From the NCBI GenBank assembly GCA_913774625.1, contig CAJYHL010000042.1, positions 1-64,000 on the forward strand: a stretch of 64,000 bases of DNA. The letters are read 5' to 3'. Source of the DNA: an uncultured Acidovorax sp. Its GTDB lineage: Bacteria > Pseudomonadota > Gammaproteobacteria > Burkholderiales > Burkholderiaceae_C. Made by a program: the position numbers and the translations under genes. How positions within the stretch are numbered: position 1 is the stretch's first letter; each line of letters starts with the position of its first letter. Shown piece by piece: positions 8,716 to 20,564 of this stretch. The notes beneath the pieces were generated by a model. It saw nothing but the letters and a program-made list of their open reading frames with translations, was not told the DNA's origin and made no database searches.

Positions 8716-10098
8716 TCTTGCTGCAATTTTTTCGCGACCGAGCAATTCCAGCACCGCATCCACCGACGGCGTGTGCGCCGTACCCACGGTCAGCACGCGC
8801 ACCGGCATCGCCAGTTGGGGCATCTTCAGGCCGTGTTCGGCCAGCACCGCCTTGAAGGCGGCAGCGATGGATGCCTTGTCCCATTCGCAGGCCGCCAGCG
8901 CTGTGCGCAGAGATTCGATGGCGGGCCGGACGGCGTCGGTCACATGCTTGGCCTTCTCTTCGGCGTCCGGAGTGACGTCGGCATAGAACACGGCCGCCCA
9001 TTGCGCCAGCGCCAGCGTGGTGTCGCAGCGGTCCTTGAAGAGAGCGCAGATACGCGGCAGGCGGCCATCGGCCAGATCGGCAGCCGCCACGCCGCGCTGC
9101 TGCAGCAGCGGCGCCACGATCTCCGCCAGCGCGTCATCGTCCATGGCCTTGAGGTGCTGGGCATTCACCCAGCGCAGCTTGGCCTCGTCGAACTGCGCAG
9201 CGCTGCGGCCCAGGTGGTCGAGGTTGAACCACTGCAGGAACTGCTCGCGGCTGAAGATCTCGTCGTCGCCGTGGCTCCAGCCCAGGCGCGCCAGATAGTT
9301 GATCATGGCCTCGGGCAGGTAGCCCTCGTCGCGGTACTGCGTGACGGCCTTGGCACCGTTGCGCTTGCTCATCTTCTCGCCCTGCTCGTTGAGCACGGTG
9401 GGCAGGTGGGCATAGACCGGCGGCTCCTTGCCGAGCGCGCGGAAGATATTGATCTGGCGCGGCGTGTTGTTGACGTGGTCGTCGCCACGGATGACATGGG
9501 TGATCGCCATGTCGATGTCATCGACCACGACGCAGAAGTTATAGGTCGGCGTGCCATCGGGCCGGGCGATCACCAGATCGTCCAGCTCGTCGTTGCTGAT
9601 CTCGATGCGGCCCTTGACCTTGTCTTCCCAGACGACGGCGCCCTCGGCCGGGTTGCGGAAGCGCAGCACGGGCTTCACGCCTTCGGGCACGGGCGGCAGT
9701 TTCTTGCCGGGCTCGGGCCGCCAGGTGCCGTCGTAGCGCGGCTTCTGCTTGGCCCGCATCTGGCGCTCGCGCAGGGCATCCAGTTCTTCCATGCTCATGT
9801 AGCAGGGATAGACCAGGCCGTCGGCCTGCATCTGGGCCAGCACTTCCTTATAGCGGTCCATGCGCTGCATCTGATAGAAGGGACCTTCGTCGGGCTGCAT
9901 GCCCAGCCAGGCCATGCCTTCCAGGATCACGTCCACGGCGGCCTGGCTGGAGCGTTCGACGTCCGTGTCCTCGATGCGCAGGATGAAGTCGCCGCCCGTC
10001 GCGCGGGCGAAGGCCCACGGATACAGGGCCGAACGGATGTTGCCGAGATGGATGAAGCCGGTGGGCGAGGGAGCGAAGCGGGTACGGATTTTTGTCAT
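8701..10098 (-). CDS. gltX: Glutamyl-tRNA synthetase
   Basis: Class I aminoacyl-tRNA synthetase of 465 residues, charging tRNA-Glu in the cytosol. The ATP-binding HIGH motif appears as HLGN within [14 protein letters not shown] at residues 6-19, a form I recall from other betaproteobacteria. The second signature is EKMSKRNG, with the KMSKR loop. Further family blocks are [11 protein letters not shown] and [17 protein letters not shown]. The ATG overlaps the metZ stop (ATGA), indicating translational coupling at the end of the purF-metZ-gltX run. The frame stays open upstream by chance; the family start [10 protein letters not shown] fixes the ATG at 10098. Confidence 0.97.
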   Translation of the reverse strand: MTKIRTRFAPSPTGFIHLGNIRSALYPWAFARATGGDFILRIEDTDVERSSQAAVDVILEGMAWLGMQPDEGPFYQMQRMDRYKEVLAQMQADGLVYPCYMSMEELDALRERQMRAKQKPRYDGTWRPEPGKKLPPVPEGVKPVLRFRNPAEGAVVWEDKVKGRIEISNDELDDLVIARPDGTPTYNFCVVVDDIDMAITHVIRGDDHVNNTPRQINIFRALGKEPPVYAHLPTVLNEQGEKMSKRNGAKAVTQYRDEGYLPEAMINYLARLGWSHGDDEIFSREQFLQWFNLDHLGRSAAQFDEAKLRWVNAQHLKAMDDDALAEIVAPLLQQRGVAAADLADGRLPRICALFKDRCDTTLALAQWAAVFYADVTPDAEEKAKHVTDAVRPAIESLRTALAACEWDKASIAAAFKAVLAEHGLKMPQLAMPVRVLTVGTAHTPSVDAVLELLGREKIAARLRNA

Positions 10099-11309
10099 GC
10101 CAGGGTGTCCAGGCCGCGCGCGAGGTCGGCCTTGATGTCGTCGATATATTCCAGGCCCACGGCCACGCGCACCAGCCCCTGGCCGATGCCTGCGGCCTGG
10201 CGCTGCGCTTCGGTCAAACGGCCGTGCGAGGTGCTGGCAGGATGGGCCGCCATGGTCTTGGTGTCGCCCAGGTTGGTGGCCAGCGACAGCACCTGCAGGC
10301 TGTCCAGCACCCGGAACGCACCGGCGCGCGCGGCCTCGGGGCCGGCGGCCTTCACGGCGAAGGAAAGCACCGCGCCGCCCACGCCCGACTGCTGGGCCAT
10401 GGCCAGCGCATGCTGCGGATGGCTGGAGAGGCCCGGGTAGTACACCCGCTCCACAGCGGGATGGGCTTGCAGCCATTCCGCCAGCGCCAGGGCGTTGGCC
10501 GACTGCGCGCGCACGCGGATGTCCAGCGTCTCCATCCCCTTGAGGACCACCCAGGCATTGAATGCGGCCAGCGTCATGCCGGCGCTTTTCAGCACGGGCA
10601 GGAACTTCTCGTCCACCAGGGACTGGCGCGTGCATAACGCCCCCGCCATCACCCGGCCCTGTCCATCCAGGAATTTGGTGCCCGAATGCATGACGATGTC
10701 GGCACCCAGGGCGATGGGGCGCTGGAGAACCGGGGTGGCGAAGCAGTTGTCCACCGCCAGCAGCGCGCCGGCGTTGTGCGCCAGATCCGCCAGGGCGGCG
10801 ATGTCGCACACTTCGGTCAGCGGATTGGTGGGCGTCTCGGCGAACAGCAGGCGGGTTTCGGGTCGAATCGCCTGGCGCCATGCGGCCAGGTCGGTCTGCG
10901 GCACGAACGTGGAAGTGATGCCGAACTTGGCCAGGTCCGAGCCGATCAGCTTGATCGTGGAGCCGAACATGGACTGCGAGCACACCACGTGGTCGCCGGC
11001 CTTGAGCAGGCCCATGCACATCATGAGGATGGCCGACATGCCGGAGGCAGTGGAGATGGCGGCCTCGGCTCCTTCCAGCGCCGCAAGACGCTGCTCGAAG
11101 CTGGCGACCGTGGGGTTGCCATAGCGGCCGTAGGTGAAGCCGTCCTCTTCGCCAGCGAAGCGCCGCGCCGCGACTTCGGCCGAGGGCTGCACATAGCCGC
11201 TGGTGAGGTACAGGGCCTCGGAATTCTCGCCGTATTGGCTGCGCTCCGCAGCCATGCGCACGGCCAGCGTATCGCGGTGAAGACCGGGGGGGAGAGCGGG
11301 AGCAGCCAT
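10095..11309 (-). CDS. metZ: O-succinylhomoserine sulfhydrylase
   Basis: PLP-dependent Cys/Met-metabolism enzyme of 404 residues, making homocysteine directly from O-succinylhomoserine and sulfide. YGRYGNPT near the start, the phosphate-contact ASGMSAI, and the Schiff-base lysine in [12 protein letters not shown] are visible. The C-terminal block [16 protein letters not shown] is characteristic. Assignment as MetZ rather than cystathionine gamma-synthase rests on subfamily resemblance and on the purF-metZ neighbourhood seen in pseudomonads and burkholderiales. The start shares one base with the purF stop, and the end overlaps gltX by four bases. Confidence 0.9.
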   Translation of the reverse strand: MAAPALPPGLHRDTLAVRMAAERSQYGENSEALYLTSGYVQPSAEVAARRFAGEEDGFTYGRYGNPTVASFEQRLAALEGAEAAISTASGMSAILMMCMGLLKAGDHVVCSQSMFGSTIKLIGSDLAKFGITSTFVPQTDLAAWRQAIRPETRLLFAETPTNPLTEVCDIAALADLAHNAGALLAVDNCFATPVLQRPIALGADIVMHSGTKFLDGQGRVMAGALCTRQSLVDEKFLPVLKSAGMTLAAFNAWVVLKGMETLDIRVRAQSANALALAEWLQAHPAVERVYYPGLSSHPQHALAMAQQSGVGGAVLSFAVKAAGPEAARAGAFRVLDSLQVLSLATNLGDTKTMAAHPASTSHGRLTEAQRQAAGIGQGLVRVAVGLEYIDDIKADLARGLDTLA

Positions 11310-12817
11310 CACGACTCCTGTGCGTTGGGCAAGGCCAGGCGGGAGGTGTCCTGTTCCTGCGGATCTTCCTGGCCGATGCGCGCTTCGTTGATGCGCAGGA
11401 TGTCCTCGGCGTTGATGTCGCCGGTCACGTAGACACCGTCGAAGCACGAGGCATCGAAGCCTTCGATGCGGCCGTTGAGCGAGCCCACGGCGCGCTTCAT
11501 GGCGTCGACGTCCTGGTAGATCAGCGCATCGCAGCCGATGGATTCGCGCACCTCTTCCACCGTGCGGCCATGGGCCACGAGTTCGCTGCTGGTAGGCATG
11601 TCGATGCCATAGACATTGGGGTAGCGCACCGGCGGCGCGGCGCTGGCGAGGTACACCTTGCGTGCGCCGGCATCGCGGGCCATCTGCACGATCTCGCGCG
11701 AGGTGGTGCCGCGCACGATCGAATCGTCCACCAGCAGCACGTTGCGGCCCTTGAATTCGCTGCCGATGACGTTGAGCTTCTGGCGCACCGACTTCTTGCG
11801 CACGCCCTGCCCCGGCATGATGAAGGTGCGGCCCACGTAGCGGTTCTTGACGAAGCCTTCGCGGTACGGAATGCCCAGCAGGTGCGCCAGCTGCGTCGCG
11901 CTGGGTCGGCTCGATTCGGGAATGGGGATGACCACGTCGATCTCGCTGGGCGGCACGGTGGAGATCACGCGCTTGGCCAGCGACTCGCCCAGGTTCAGGC
12001 GGGCCTGATAGACGGAGATGCCGTCCAGCACGGAGTCGGGCCGGGCCAGGTAGACGAACTCGAAGATGCAGGGGTTGAGCTGGGGCGCGGCGGCGCACTG
12101 GCGCGAATGCACGGTGCCGTCCTGCGTGATGAACACGGCCTCGCCGGGCTGCACGTCGCGCTCGAAGACGTGGCTGGTGCCTTCCAGCACCACCGATTCG
12201 CTGCCGACCATCACCGTGCCGTCGGCGCTGCGGCCCATGCACAGCGGGCGGATGCCGTGCGGATCGCGGAAGGCCAGCAGGCCGTGGCCGGCGATCAGGG
12301 CGATCACGGCGTAGGAGCCCTTGACGCGCTTGTGGACCGCGCTCACGGCCGTGAACACGTCCTCCACCTGCAGCGGCACGCCGCGCGATGCGCGTTCGAG
12401 TTCGTGCGCGAACACGTTGAGCAGCACTTCGGAGTCGCTCTCGGTGTTGGTGTGGCGGTGGTCGGTGGAGAACAGCTCTGCCCGCAGGGCCTGGGCATTG
12501 GTCAGGTTGCCGTTGTGGACCATCACGATGCCGAAAGGCGCGTTCACGTAGAAGGGCTGGGCCTCTTCCTCGCTGTAGGCATTGCCCGCCGTGGGATAGC
12601 GCACCTGCCCCAGGCCGACCGAGCCCGGCAGCGCCCGCATGTTGCGCGTGCGGAAGACGTCGCGCACCATGCCCTTGGCCTTGTGCATGAAGAACTTGCG
12701 CCCCTCCTGCGTGACGATGCCTGCGGCATCCTGACCCCGGTGCTGCAGCAGCAGCAGGGCGTCATAGATCAGTTGGTTGACGGGAGCAGCACTCACTACG
12801 CCGACGATTCCACACAT
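11309..12817 (-). CDS. purF: Amidophosphoribosyltransferase
   Basis: First committed enzyme of purine synthesis (502 residues): PRPP + glutamine to phosphoribosylamine. Met is removed to expose the N-terminal catalytic Cys (MCGIVGVV). The class II glutaminase half contains [10 protein letters not shown] and HNGNLTNA, and the phosphoribosyltransferase half has the PRPP loop [17 protein letters not shown] at 12817 is fixed by the Cys-nucleophile rule. It lies between cvpA and metZ, the classic cvpA-purF arrangement. Confidence 0.97.
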   Translation of the reverse strand: MCGIVGVVSAAPVNQLIYDALLLLQHRGQDAAGIVTQEGRKFFMHKAKGMVRDVFRTRNMRALPGSVGLGQVRYPTAGNAYSEEEAQPFYVNAPFGIVMVHNGNLTNAQALRAELFSTDHRHTNTESDSEVLLNVFAHELERASRGVPLQVEDVFTAVSAVHKRVKGSYAVIALIAGHGLLAFRDPHGIRPLCMGRSADGTVMVGSESVVLEGTSHVFERDVQPGEAVFITQDGTVHSRQCAAAPQLNPCIFEFVYLARPDSVLDGISVYQARLNLGESLAKRVISTVPPSEIDVVIPIPESSRPSATQLAHLLGIPYREGFVKNRYVGRTFIMPGQGVRKKSVRQKLNVIGSEFKGRNVLLVDDSIVRGTTSREIVQMARDAGARKVYLASAAPPVRYPNVYGIDMPTSSELVAHGRTVEEVRESIGCDALIYQDVDAMKRAVGSLNGRIEGFDASCFDGVYVTGDINAEDILRINEARIGQEDPQEQDTSRLALPNAQES

Positions 12818-12893
12818 ATTCGCGTTCCATTGAGAGGCGGGACCATCCCGCCGAAAGAAAACCCATCGGCCGCGCCCGAGCGCGGCCGATGCA

Positions 12894-13415
12894 TCACGAA
12901 GGCATATGCCTTGCAAACTCCTCGGGCACCGCCGGCTTCAGCTGGATGAGTGCCTTGTGCAACATGGGGGTGGCCGCGGAGCTTTTCCACCACGGCGCCT
13001 CGTGCAGCGGCGTCCAGCTGGCGACGAGCGCCAGCGCCAGCAGCACCAGCACACCGCGCAGCACGCCGAACACGGCGCCCAGCACCCGGTCGGTCGGCCG
13101 CAGGCCCACGGCCTCGACCAGCTTCTTGCTCAACCAGGCCACGAAGCCGAAGAAAAACAGCGCCCCCACAAAAACCAGTACGAACCCCGCTGCATGGCGC
13201 ACCGGGCCCTGCGTATCGCCCATAGGCAGCCAAGCCCCCACGTCGCCGGCCAGCCATTGCGCCGCAACGAAGGCGGCAGCCCAGCCCGCCAGCGAGATCA
13301 GCTCGAACACCAGCCCGCGCCAGGCCCCCACCACCAGGGAGCCGAGCAGCAGGGCCAGGAAGACCCAGTCCAGCGCGGCAAGGTGCCACCCTGCGTCCAG
13401 CGCTGCAGCGTCCAT
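12894..13415 (-). CDS. cvpA: CvpA family membrane protein
   Basis: A 173-residue inner-membrane protein with four hydrophobic segments and the CvpA signature LLLGSLVVGAWRGLVFELIS near residues 22-41. CvpA was named for colicin V production in E. coli and is linked to envelope homeostasis; its molecular function is not settled. It lies directly upstream of purF as in many proteobacteria and four bases downstream of the SPOR-domain gene. Confidence 0.9.
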   Translation of the reverse strand: MDAAALDAGWHLAALDWVFLALLLGSLVVGAWRGLVFELISLAGWAAAFVAAQWLAGDVGAWLPMGDTQGPVRHAAGFVLVFVGALFFFGFVAWLSKKLVEAVGLRPTDRVLGAVFGVLRGVLVLLALALVASWTPLHEAPWWKSSAATPMLHKALIQLKPAVPEEFARHMPS

Positions 13416-13419
13416 GGGG

Positions 13420-14388
13420 CTACAGCGTCAGCACGGACGCGGACAGGCCCAGGGCCTTGATGCGGCCGGCGGCCTTGTCGGCGTCGGCCCGGCTAGCGAA
13501 AGGCCCGGCCCGCACCCGCGTGCGCTTGCCCTCTTTGGTGTCCACAACCTGCGTATAGGTCTTGAGCCCGGCGCGCTCCAGCTTGGTACGCGCCTCGCGG
13601 GCCTTGTCGGCATCGGCGAATGCGCCGACCTGCACGATGAAACGGCCGTCCTCGTCCACCTTGGAGGCCGCTGCGACCGGAGCGGCATGCGCCCCCGCCG
13701 TGGCGACCGGCCGGCCTTCGAGCAGGGCCCGGGCCCGGGCCGCATCGTCGTTGCGGGACGGCTGGCGGGCGGGCTCCGGCGACGGAGCGGCTGCAGCAGG
13801 CTTGGATTCGGTGCGCGGCTCATGCCGGGCTTCGGGCCGGGAATCGCTCTTCGCTTCCGTCCTGGCTTCTGCCTTGGATTCAGTGCGGCTGACGTGCGCC
13901 GGCGCCTCGGCACGCGCCACCACCGCCGGAGCGGGCACGGGCACGGGAGCAGGTGCCGGCACGGCGGCAGGCTTGGATTCGGCGCGCGGAGGCACGATTT
14001 CCTCGCCGGCATCGAGGCCTGCGGCATTGCCGCCGGAAACGGCACCGGAAGAGGAGGAGGACGAAGACGAAGCGGAAGACGGCTTGGAATCGGCCGCGGC
14101 CTGCTGCACCTTCGGGGTTTCAGGGACCACCAGAGGCGCGACCTTGCCGCGGTCCGGAATCTCGATCGGGATATCGACAGCCACCGGGCGGGGCTGCGTA
14201 TCGAAGAGCATGGGAAAGCCGATGATGCCGAGCAGCACCAGGACGGCGGCGCCGATCAGGCGGTGCCGGGCGCGCCGCCGCAGTGCGTCGATGCTCTCGG
14301 CGTGGGCGTTGCCGCGCGACCGCCGAGCGGGCTTGGCGCCCTCGTCCTGCGCTTTCTGACCGGGCCAGCGAAACTTGAAAAATGCCAT
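13420..14388 (-). CDS. SPOR-domain protein (DedD-like)
   Basis: A 322-residue single-pass membrane protein. Positively charged N-terminus (RRRARHR), one transmembrane helix (about 43-62), a long low-complexity periplasmic linker rich in Ser, Pro, Ala, Lys and Glu with a run of eight Ser, and a C-terminal SPOR domain (about 245-320, GRFIVQVGAFADADKA ... RTRVRAGPFAS). SPOR domains bind denuded peptidoglycan at the division septum, so a role in cell division is expected. Position between folC and cvpA matches dedD in E. coli. Confidence 0.88.
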   Translation of the reverse strand: MAFFKFRWPGQKAQDEGAKPARRSRGNAHAESIDALRRRARHRLIGAAVLVLLGIIGFPMLFDTQPRPVAVDIPIEIPDRGKVAPLVVPETPKVQQAAADSKPSSASSSSSSSSGAVSGGNAAGLDAGEEIVPPRAESKPAAVPAPAPVPVPAPAVVARAEAPAHVSRTESKAEARTEAKSDSRPEARHEPRTESKPAAAAPSPEPARQPSRNDDAARARALLEGRPVATAGAHAAPVAAASKVDEDGRFIVQVGAFADADKAREARTKLERAGLKTYTQVVDTKEGKRTRVRAGPFASRADADKAAGRIKALGLSASVLTL

Positions 14389-14402
14389 GAGGTGCGGACC
14401 CG

Positions 14403-15725
14403 TTATGCGCCGAGATGCTTGGCGTGCAGGCGCGGCGTTCCGTTGTGGAGAACGCCGCCGACGGTGTAGAACGAGCCAAAGACCACGATTCTATCAGTGG
14501 GGTCGGCGGCCTCCACGGCCGCCTGCAGGGCCTGCTCGGGGCTGGCGTGCAGGCTGGTCGCCACCGGGCGGCGCCCCCCCGCCACCATCTGCAGCGCATT
14601 CCACTTCTGCTGCAGTCCGGCGGCGGTTTCGGCGCGGGGCGTGGGCAGGTCAGTGAAATACCAGCGGTCGATCAGCGGGGCGATCCTGGCCAGCATGGGA
14701 GCAAGGTCCTTGTCCGCCATGGCGCCCAGAACCGCATGCGTCGTGGGGAAAAAGCCCATGGCATCCAGGTTGGCCGTCAGCGCCGCCACGGAATGCGGGT
14801 TGTGGGCCACGTCCAGCACCAGGGTGGGCTGGCCGGGCACGATCTGGAAGCGGCCGGGCAGCTCGACCATGGCCATGCCGGTGCGCACGGCCTGGGCGGT
14901 GATGGGCAGGCGCTCGCGCAGCGCTTCCAGGGCGGCCAGCGCACCGCTGGCGTTCACCAGCTGGTTGGCGCCGCGCAGGGCCGGATAGGCCAGCCCCGCA
15001 TAGCGCCGGCCGCGGCCCGCCCAGGACCATTGCTGCTTGTCGCCCGAGAAATTGAAGTCGTGCCCGAAGCGCCACAGATCGGCACCGATGGCATGCGCAT
15101 GGTCGATCACGCTCTGCGGCGCCATGGGGTCGCTCACCACCACGGGCCGGCCCGCACGCATGATGCCGGCCTTCTCGCGGCCGATGGACTCCCGGTCGGG
15201 CCCCAGGAATTCGACGTGGTCGATATCGATGCTGGTGATGACGGCGCAATCGGCATCGATCACGTTGGTGGCGTCGAGACGCCCGCCCAGCCCCACTTCG
15301 AGGATGGCGACATCCAGCCGCGCCTGGCTCATCAGCCGCAGGATGGCGAGCGTGGTGAATTCGAAATAGGTGAGCGACACCTCTGCGCCCCGGATGCGCG
15401 CCTGCTCGACGGCCTCGAAATGGGGCACGAGGTCGGCAGCCGCCACGATGTCGCCGTGGATGCGGCAGCGCTCCTCGAAATGCACCAGGTGCGGCGAGGT
15501 GTAGACGCCCGGCCGAAAGCACGCCTGCAGCGCTACCGCTTCGAGCATGGCGCAGGTGGAGCCCTTGCCGTTGGTGCCCGCCACGGTGATCACCGGACAG
15601 TCGAAACGCAGTTCCATGCGCTGGGCCACCTGGCGCACGCGGTCCAGTCCCATGTCGATGTTCTTGGGATGCAGGCGCTCGCAGTGGGCGAGCCAGTCTT
15701 CGAGGGTCAGAAGTGGGGTGCTCAT
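14403..15725 (-). CDS. folC: Dihydrofolate synthase / folylpolyglutamate synthase
   Basis: Mur-ligase-family enzyme of 440 residues that adds glutamate to dihydropteroate and extends folate polyglutamates. The ATP loop TVAGTNGKGSTCAML lies near residue 42-56; LEVGLGGRLDATNVID and SIDIDHVEFLG are further family blocks, and LVLDVAHNPHSV marks the C-terminal domain. The start MSTPLLTLEDWLAHCERLHP is typical. It heads the folC-SPOR-cvpA-purF-metZ-gltX run, with 14 bases to the SPOR gene. Confidence 0.96.
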   Translation of the reverse strand: MSTPLLTLEDWLAHCERLHPKNIDMGLDRVRQVAQRMELRFDCPVITVAGTNGKGSTCAMLEAVALQACFRPGVYTSPHLVHFEERCRIHGDIVAAADLVPHFEAVEQARIRGAEVSLTYFEFTTLAILRLMSQARLDVAILEVGLGGRLDATNVIDADCAVITSIDIDHVEFLGPDRESIGREKAGIMRAGRPVVVSDPMAPQSVIDHAHAIGADLWRFGHDFNFSGDKQQWSWAGRGRRYAGLAYPALRGANQLVNASGALAALEALRERLPITAQAVRTGMAMVELPGRFQIVPGQPTLVLDVAHNPHSVAALTANLDAMGFFPTTHAVLGAMADKDLAPMLARIAPLIDRWYFTDLPTPRAETAAGLQQKWNALQMVAGGRRPVATSLHASPEQALQAAVEAADPTDRIVVFGSFYTVGGVLHNGTPRLHAKHLGA

Positions 15726-15772
15726 ACAGCCCGCGATTGTCGCCGACCCGCGCATGCCCGATGATCGCGGCC

Positions 15773-16159
15773 ATGAGTACCCCTGACATCACCCTCTACG
15801 GCATTCCCAACTGCGACACCGTCAAGAAAGCCCGCCTCTGGCTGGCCGGACACGGCCTGGAATACCGCTTCCACGACTTCAAGAAACAGGGCGTGCCCGC
15901 CGATCGCCTCCCGGGCTGGATCGGCGCCGTCGGCTGGGAGAAGCTGGTGAACCGCCAGGGTACGACCTGGCGCAAGCTCGCCCCGGAGCAGCAGGCCGGC
16001 GTCACCGACGCGCCCAGCGCCGCCGCCCTGATGGAAAGCCAGCCCTCGGTCATCAAGCGGCCGGTCGTGGAATGGGCCGGCCAGCCGGATGGCGAAGTGA
16101 CGGTCGGCTTCAACGAGGCGGCCTGGAACGAACGCCTGGCTGCGGGCTCCAAGCATTGA
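15773..16159 (+). CDS. ArsC/Spx-family reductase (YffB-like)
   Basis: A 128-residue thioredoxin-fold protein of the ArsC/Spx superfamily. ITLYGIPNCDTVKKARLWL carries the single N-terminal Cys (NCDT) and MESQPSVIKRPVVEW the conserved C-terminal loop with Arg. YffB-type members are proposed glutathione-dependent thiol reductases; true arsenate reduction is not established for them. An in-frame ATG at 15761 is an alternative start. Divergent from folC. Confidence 0.85.
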   Translation: MSTPDITLYGIPNCDTVKKARLWLAGHGLEYRFHDFKKQGVPADRLPGWIGAVGWEKLVNRQGTTWRKLAPEQQAGVTDAPSAAALMESQPSVIKRPVVEWAGQPDGEVTVGFNEAAWNERLAAGSKH

Positions 16160-16298
16160 CAGCAGAAGGGGACGCTCCGGAAGCCTTCCCGCACAAAGCT
16201 TTACGCAGTTTTACCCCTCCGACCTCTGGACTTCAGGGTGGCTGCCTAAACTTTTTACCTGTCTGGTGCGTTGTACACCGACCAAGGAGCTTTCCACC

Positions 16299-16931
16299 AT
16301 GAAGAAGATCATCGTACTGACCGCACTTGCCGCCGTGGCCGCAGGTGCCAGCGCCCAGGAAATGGGCCGCGTGCTGTCGGCGACGCCGATCACCGAGCAG
16401 ATCGCCGTGCCGCGCCAGGTCTGCACCAACGATGCCGTCTATACCCAGCAGCAGCCCACCGGCGCAGGTGCATTGCTGGGCGCCATCGCGGGCGGCGCGG
16501 TGGGCAATGCCATCGGCCACGGCGGCGGGCGCGCAGCCGCCACGGCCCTGGGCCTGATCGGCGGCGCGGTGCTGGGCAACAACGTGGAAGGCCCGCGCGG
16601 CGGCTACCAGAACGTGCAGAACTGCTATTCGCAGAACTACTACGAGAATCGTGCCGTGGGCTACAACGTGGTCTATGAATACGCAGGCCGGCAGTACAGC
16701 ACCCGCACGCAGAACGATCCCGGCGCATGGATTCCGCTGAATGTGCAGCCCGCCGTGCCGGGCATGACCAGCTATCCCTCACGGGGCGGCTACAGCAGCT
16801 ACGAGCAGCCCGGCGTGGTGGTGACGACCCGGCCCGGCCCCGTGGCCTACGTGGTGCCGCCACCGCCCAGCACCATCAACTACTACGACAGCTACGGCCA
16901 GCCCTACCAGCCCGCGCCGTCCTGGCGCTGA
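16299..16931 (+). CDS. Glycine-zipper 2TM outer-membrane-associated protein
   Basis: A 210-residue exported protein. The signal peptide ends AAGASAQE (about residue 20). A Gly-zipper segment (GAGALLGAIAGGAVGNAIG ... LGLIGGAVLGNN, about residues 54-98) resembles the rickettsial 17-kDa antigen/SlyB family, but there is no lipobox Cys at the cleavage site. The C-terminal half is rich in Tyr, Pro, Gly and Asn (RAVGYNVVYEYAGRQYS). An envelope structural role is likely. ATG at 16299 is preceded by AAGGAGC and followed by a clear signal peptide. Confidence 0.8.
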   Translation: MKKIIVLTALAAVAAGASAQEMGRVLSATPITEQIAVPRQVCTNDAVYTQQQPTGAGALLGAIAGGAVGNAIGHGGGRAAATALGLIGGAVLGNNVEGPRGGYQNVQNCYSQNYYENRAVGYNVVYEYAGRQYSTRTQNDPGAWIPLNVQPAVPGMTSYPSRGGYSSYEQPGVVVTTRPGPVAYVVPPPPSTINYYDSYGQPYQPAPSWR

Positions 16932-16951
16932 AAGGCGCACAGCCTCATGCA

Positions 16952-16975
16952 AGGAGCCTTCGGGCTCCTTTTTTC
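16952..16975 (+). terminator. Rho-independent terminator
   Basis: AAGGAGCC and GGCTCCTT arms closed by a TTCG tetraloop and followed by T residues, 20 bases after the glycine-zipper gene. Confidence 0.88.
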
Positions 16976-17023
16976 ATGCCCGGCGGACGGGCAACTTCGT
17001 GACGGCCCGCGGTGCCCGCCTAA

Positions 17024-18748
<1,725 letters not shown>

Positions 18749-18829
18749 CCACCCAGGCAAAAGCACGGCAGGAATAGCCCTCTGGCCCGCGTTCCACCTG
18801 GGCCATAAGCTACCAAAAGCAGCGCAAAA

Positions 18830-18861
18830 AAAGCCGCAGCGCCCTCGGGCGGTGCGGCTTT
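18830..18861 (+). terminator. Rho-independent terminator between argG and murB
   Basis: AAAGCCGCA (18830-18838) pairs with TGCGGCTTT (18853-18861) around an inner GCCC/GGGC pair. A runs before and T-rich sequence after the stem allow it to act in both directions, serving argG and the converging murB. Confidence 0.8.
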
Positions 18862-18891
18862 ACTTTTGTTTGGATGGATGGCGCTCGCGCG

Positions 18892-19965
18892 TCAGACGAC
18901 CACGGGCTCGGGCTCCAGGCGGATGCCGAAGCGTTCATAGACGCTGGTCTGGATGGCGCGCGCCAGGGTCATCACCTCGCCGCCGGTCACGCTGTCGGCG
19001 CCGCGGCCGCGGTTGACCAGCACCAGCGCCTGCTTCTCGTAGACACCGGCCTTGCCCACGCTCTTGCCCTTCCAGCCGCAGGCATCGATCAGCCAGCCGG
19101 CCGCCAGCTTGATGCTGCCGTCGGGCATGGGGTAATGGACGATGCGCGGCTCGCGGGCGATGATGTCGGCGCACTGGTCGGGCGTGACCGTGGGGTTCTT
19201 GAAGAAGCTGCCGGCATTGCCGACCACGGCCGGATCGGGCAGCTTGGCGCGGCGCACCTCGCACACCCAGTCGAACACCTGGCGCGGCGTGGGTGTGTCC
19301 ACACCGGCCTCGGCGCGCTTGCGCTCCAGGTCCAGATAGCCCAGCTCGGGCTTCCAGGCCTTGGGAAGCAAAAAGCGGACATGGGTGATCGCGGCCCGCC
19401 CGGCCAGGCCCATGCCGCGCGGCAGCCCGCCGGCATCGCCCGCCGTCTGCGGTGCGTGCTTGAAGACCGAATCGCGGTAGCCGAAGGCGCATTGCTCGGC
19501 GGTGAGCGAGAACGATTGCCCGGTCGCCAGGTCGATGGCGTCCAGCGAATGGAAGCGGTCCTGCAGCTCCACGCCGTAGGCGCCGATGTTCTGCACGGGA
19601 GAGGCGCCCACGGTGCCGGGGATCATCGCCAGGTTCTCCAGGCCGGGATAGCCGTGGGCCAGCGTCCAGGCCACGGCCTCGTGCCAGACCTCTCCCGCGC
19701 CGGCCTCGACGATCCAGTGGCGGTCGGTTTCGGCGGCCAGGCGCAGGCCCTTGATCTCCATCTTCAGCACGGTGGGCTTGACGTCGCCCGTGAGCACGAT
19801 GTTGCTGCCGCCGCCCAGCACGAAAACGGGCCCGGCGCCCAGTTCCGGATGGGCCAGCAGGGCCCGCACGTCGTCCACCGATCGCGCGCGCACCAGCGTC
19901 TGGGCACGTGCGACGATGCCGAAGGTGTTGCAGGACTGCAGGGGGGCGTTTTTCTCGACTAACAT
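18892..19965 (-). CDS. murB: UDP-N-acetylenolpyruvoylglucosamine reductase
   Basis: Flavoenzyme of 357 residues forming UDP-MurNAc in cytosolic peptidoglycan synthesis. FAD-binding blocks [12 protein letters not shown] and [19 protein letters not shown] are present. The catalytic Ser lies in [10 protein letters not shown], and [13 protein letters not shown] sits in the third domain. Length and blocks fit type I (E. coli-like) MurB. ATG at 19965 begins [17 protein letters not shown], the usual start. It is convergent with argG and divergent from the YajQ-family gene. Confidence 0.96.
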   Translation of the reverse strand: MLVEKNAPLQSCNTFGIVARAQTLVRARSVDDVRALLAHPELGAGPVFVLGGGSNIVLTGDVKPTVLKMEIKGLRLAAETDRHWIVEAGAGEVWHEAVAWTLAHGYPGLENLAMIPGTVGASPVQNIGAYGVELQDRFHSLDAIDLATGQSFSLTAEQCAFGYRDSVFKHAPQTAGDAGGLPRGMGLAGRAAITHVRFLLPKAWKPELGYLDLERKRAEAGVDTPTPRQVFDWVCEVRRAKLPDPAVVGNAGSFFKNPTVTPDQCADIIAREPRIVHYPMPDGSIKLAAGWLIDACGWKGKSVGKAGVYEKQALVLVNRGRGADSVTGGEVMTLARAIQTSVYERFGIRLEPEPVVV

Positions 19966-20033
19966 CGGCCGGATTGTCGCACCCGCCCCCCGCTGCGGGG
20001 CAGGGCCATCCCCCAGTTTCCGAGAGTGATGCC

Positions 20034-20519
20034 ATGCCTTCTTTTGATACCGTCTGTGAAGCCAACCTCGTCGAGGTGAAGAACGCCGTGGAAAACACGG
20101 CAAAGGAAATCGGCACACGCTTCGACTTCAAGGGCACGTCCGCCGCGATCGAGATCAAGGACAAGGAAATCACGCTGTTCGGCGATGCCGAATTCCAGCT
20201 GCAGCAGGTCGAAGACATCCTGCGCAACAAGCTGACCAAGCGCAATGTCGATGTGCGCTTCCTCGACATGGAAAAGCCCCAGAAGATCGGCGGCGACAAG
20301 GTCAAGCAGCTGGTCAAGGTGCGCAACGGCATCGAAAGCGAGCTGGCCAAGAAGATCCAGAAGCTCATCAAGGAAAGCAAGCTCAAGCTGCAGGCCGCCA
20401 TCCAGGAAGAGAAGGTGCGCGTGACCGGCGCCAAGCGCGACGACCTGCAGGCCGCCATGGCGCTGCTGCGCAAGGAAGTGACCGACGTGCCGCTGTCCTT
20501 CGACAACTTCCGCGACTGA
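20034..20519 (+). CDS. YajQ family nucleotide-binding protein
   Basis: A 161-residue protein that matches the YajQ family from end to end ([20 protein letters not shown] ... [10 protein letters not shown]). Family members bind nucleotides, and in Xanthomonas a YajQ protein is a cyclic-di-GMP effector; whether this one is was not tested. Sequence features include [10 protein letters not shown] and [11 protein letters not shown]. The gene starts 68 bases from the murB start in the opposite direction. Confidence 0.95.
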   Translation: MPSFDTVCEANLVEVKNAVENTAKEIGTRFDFKGTSAAIEIKDKEITLFGDAEFQLQQVEDILRNKLTKRNVDVRFLDMEKPQKIGGDKVKQLVKVRNGIESELAKKIQKLIKESKLKLQAAIQEEKVRVTGAKRDDLQAAMALLRKEVTDVPLSFDNFRD

Positions 20520-20564
20520 AAGCAGGCGGCAGCCCCCCTCCCCGCCCTCCTCCCCCGGGCGCCA

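Noticed and set aside
9800-10098. HLGN in place of HIGH in GltX as a possible defect
   Set aside because: The His and Gly are kept and, as I recall, this form is common in betaproteobacterial GltX; KMSKR is intact.
8701-11019. Apparent fusion of gltX with an upstream 300-residue region
   Set aside because: The frame stays open by chance through metZ, which is translated in another frame. The conserved GltX start [10 protein letters not shown] marks the true ATG.
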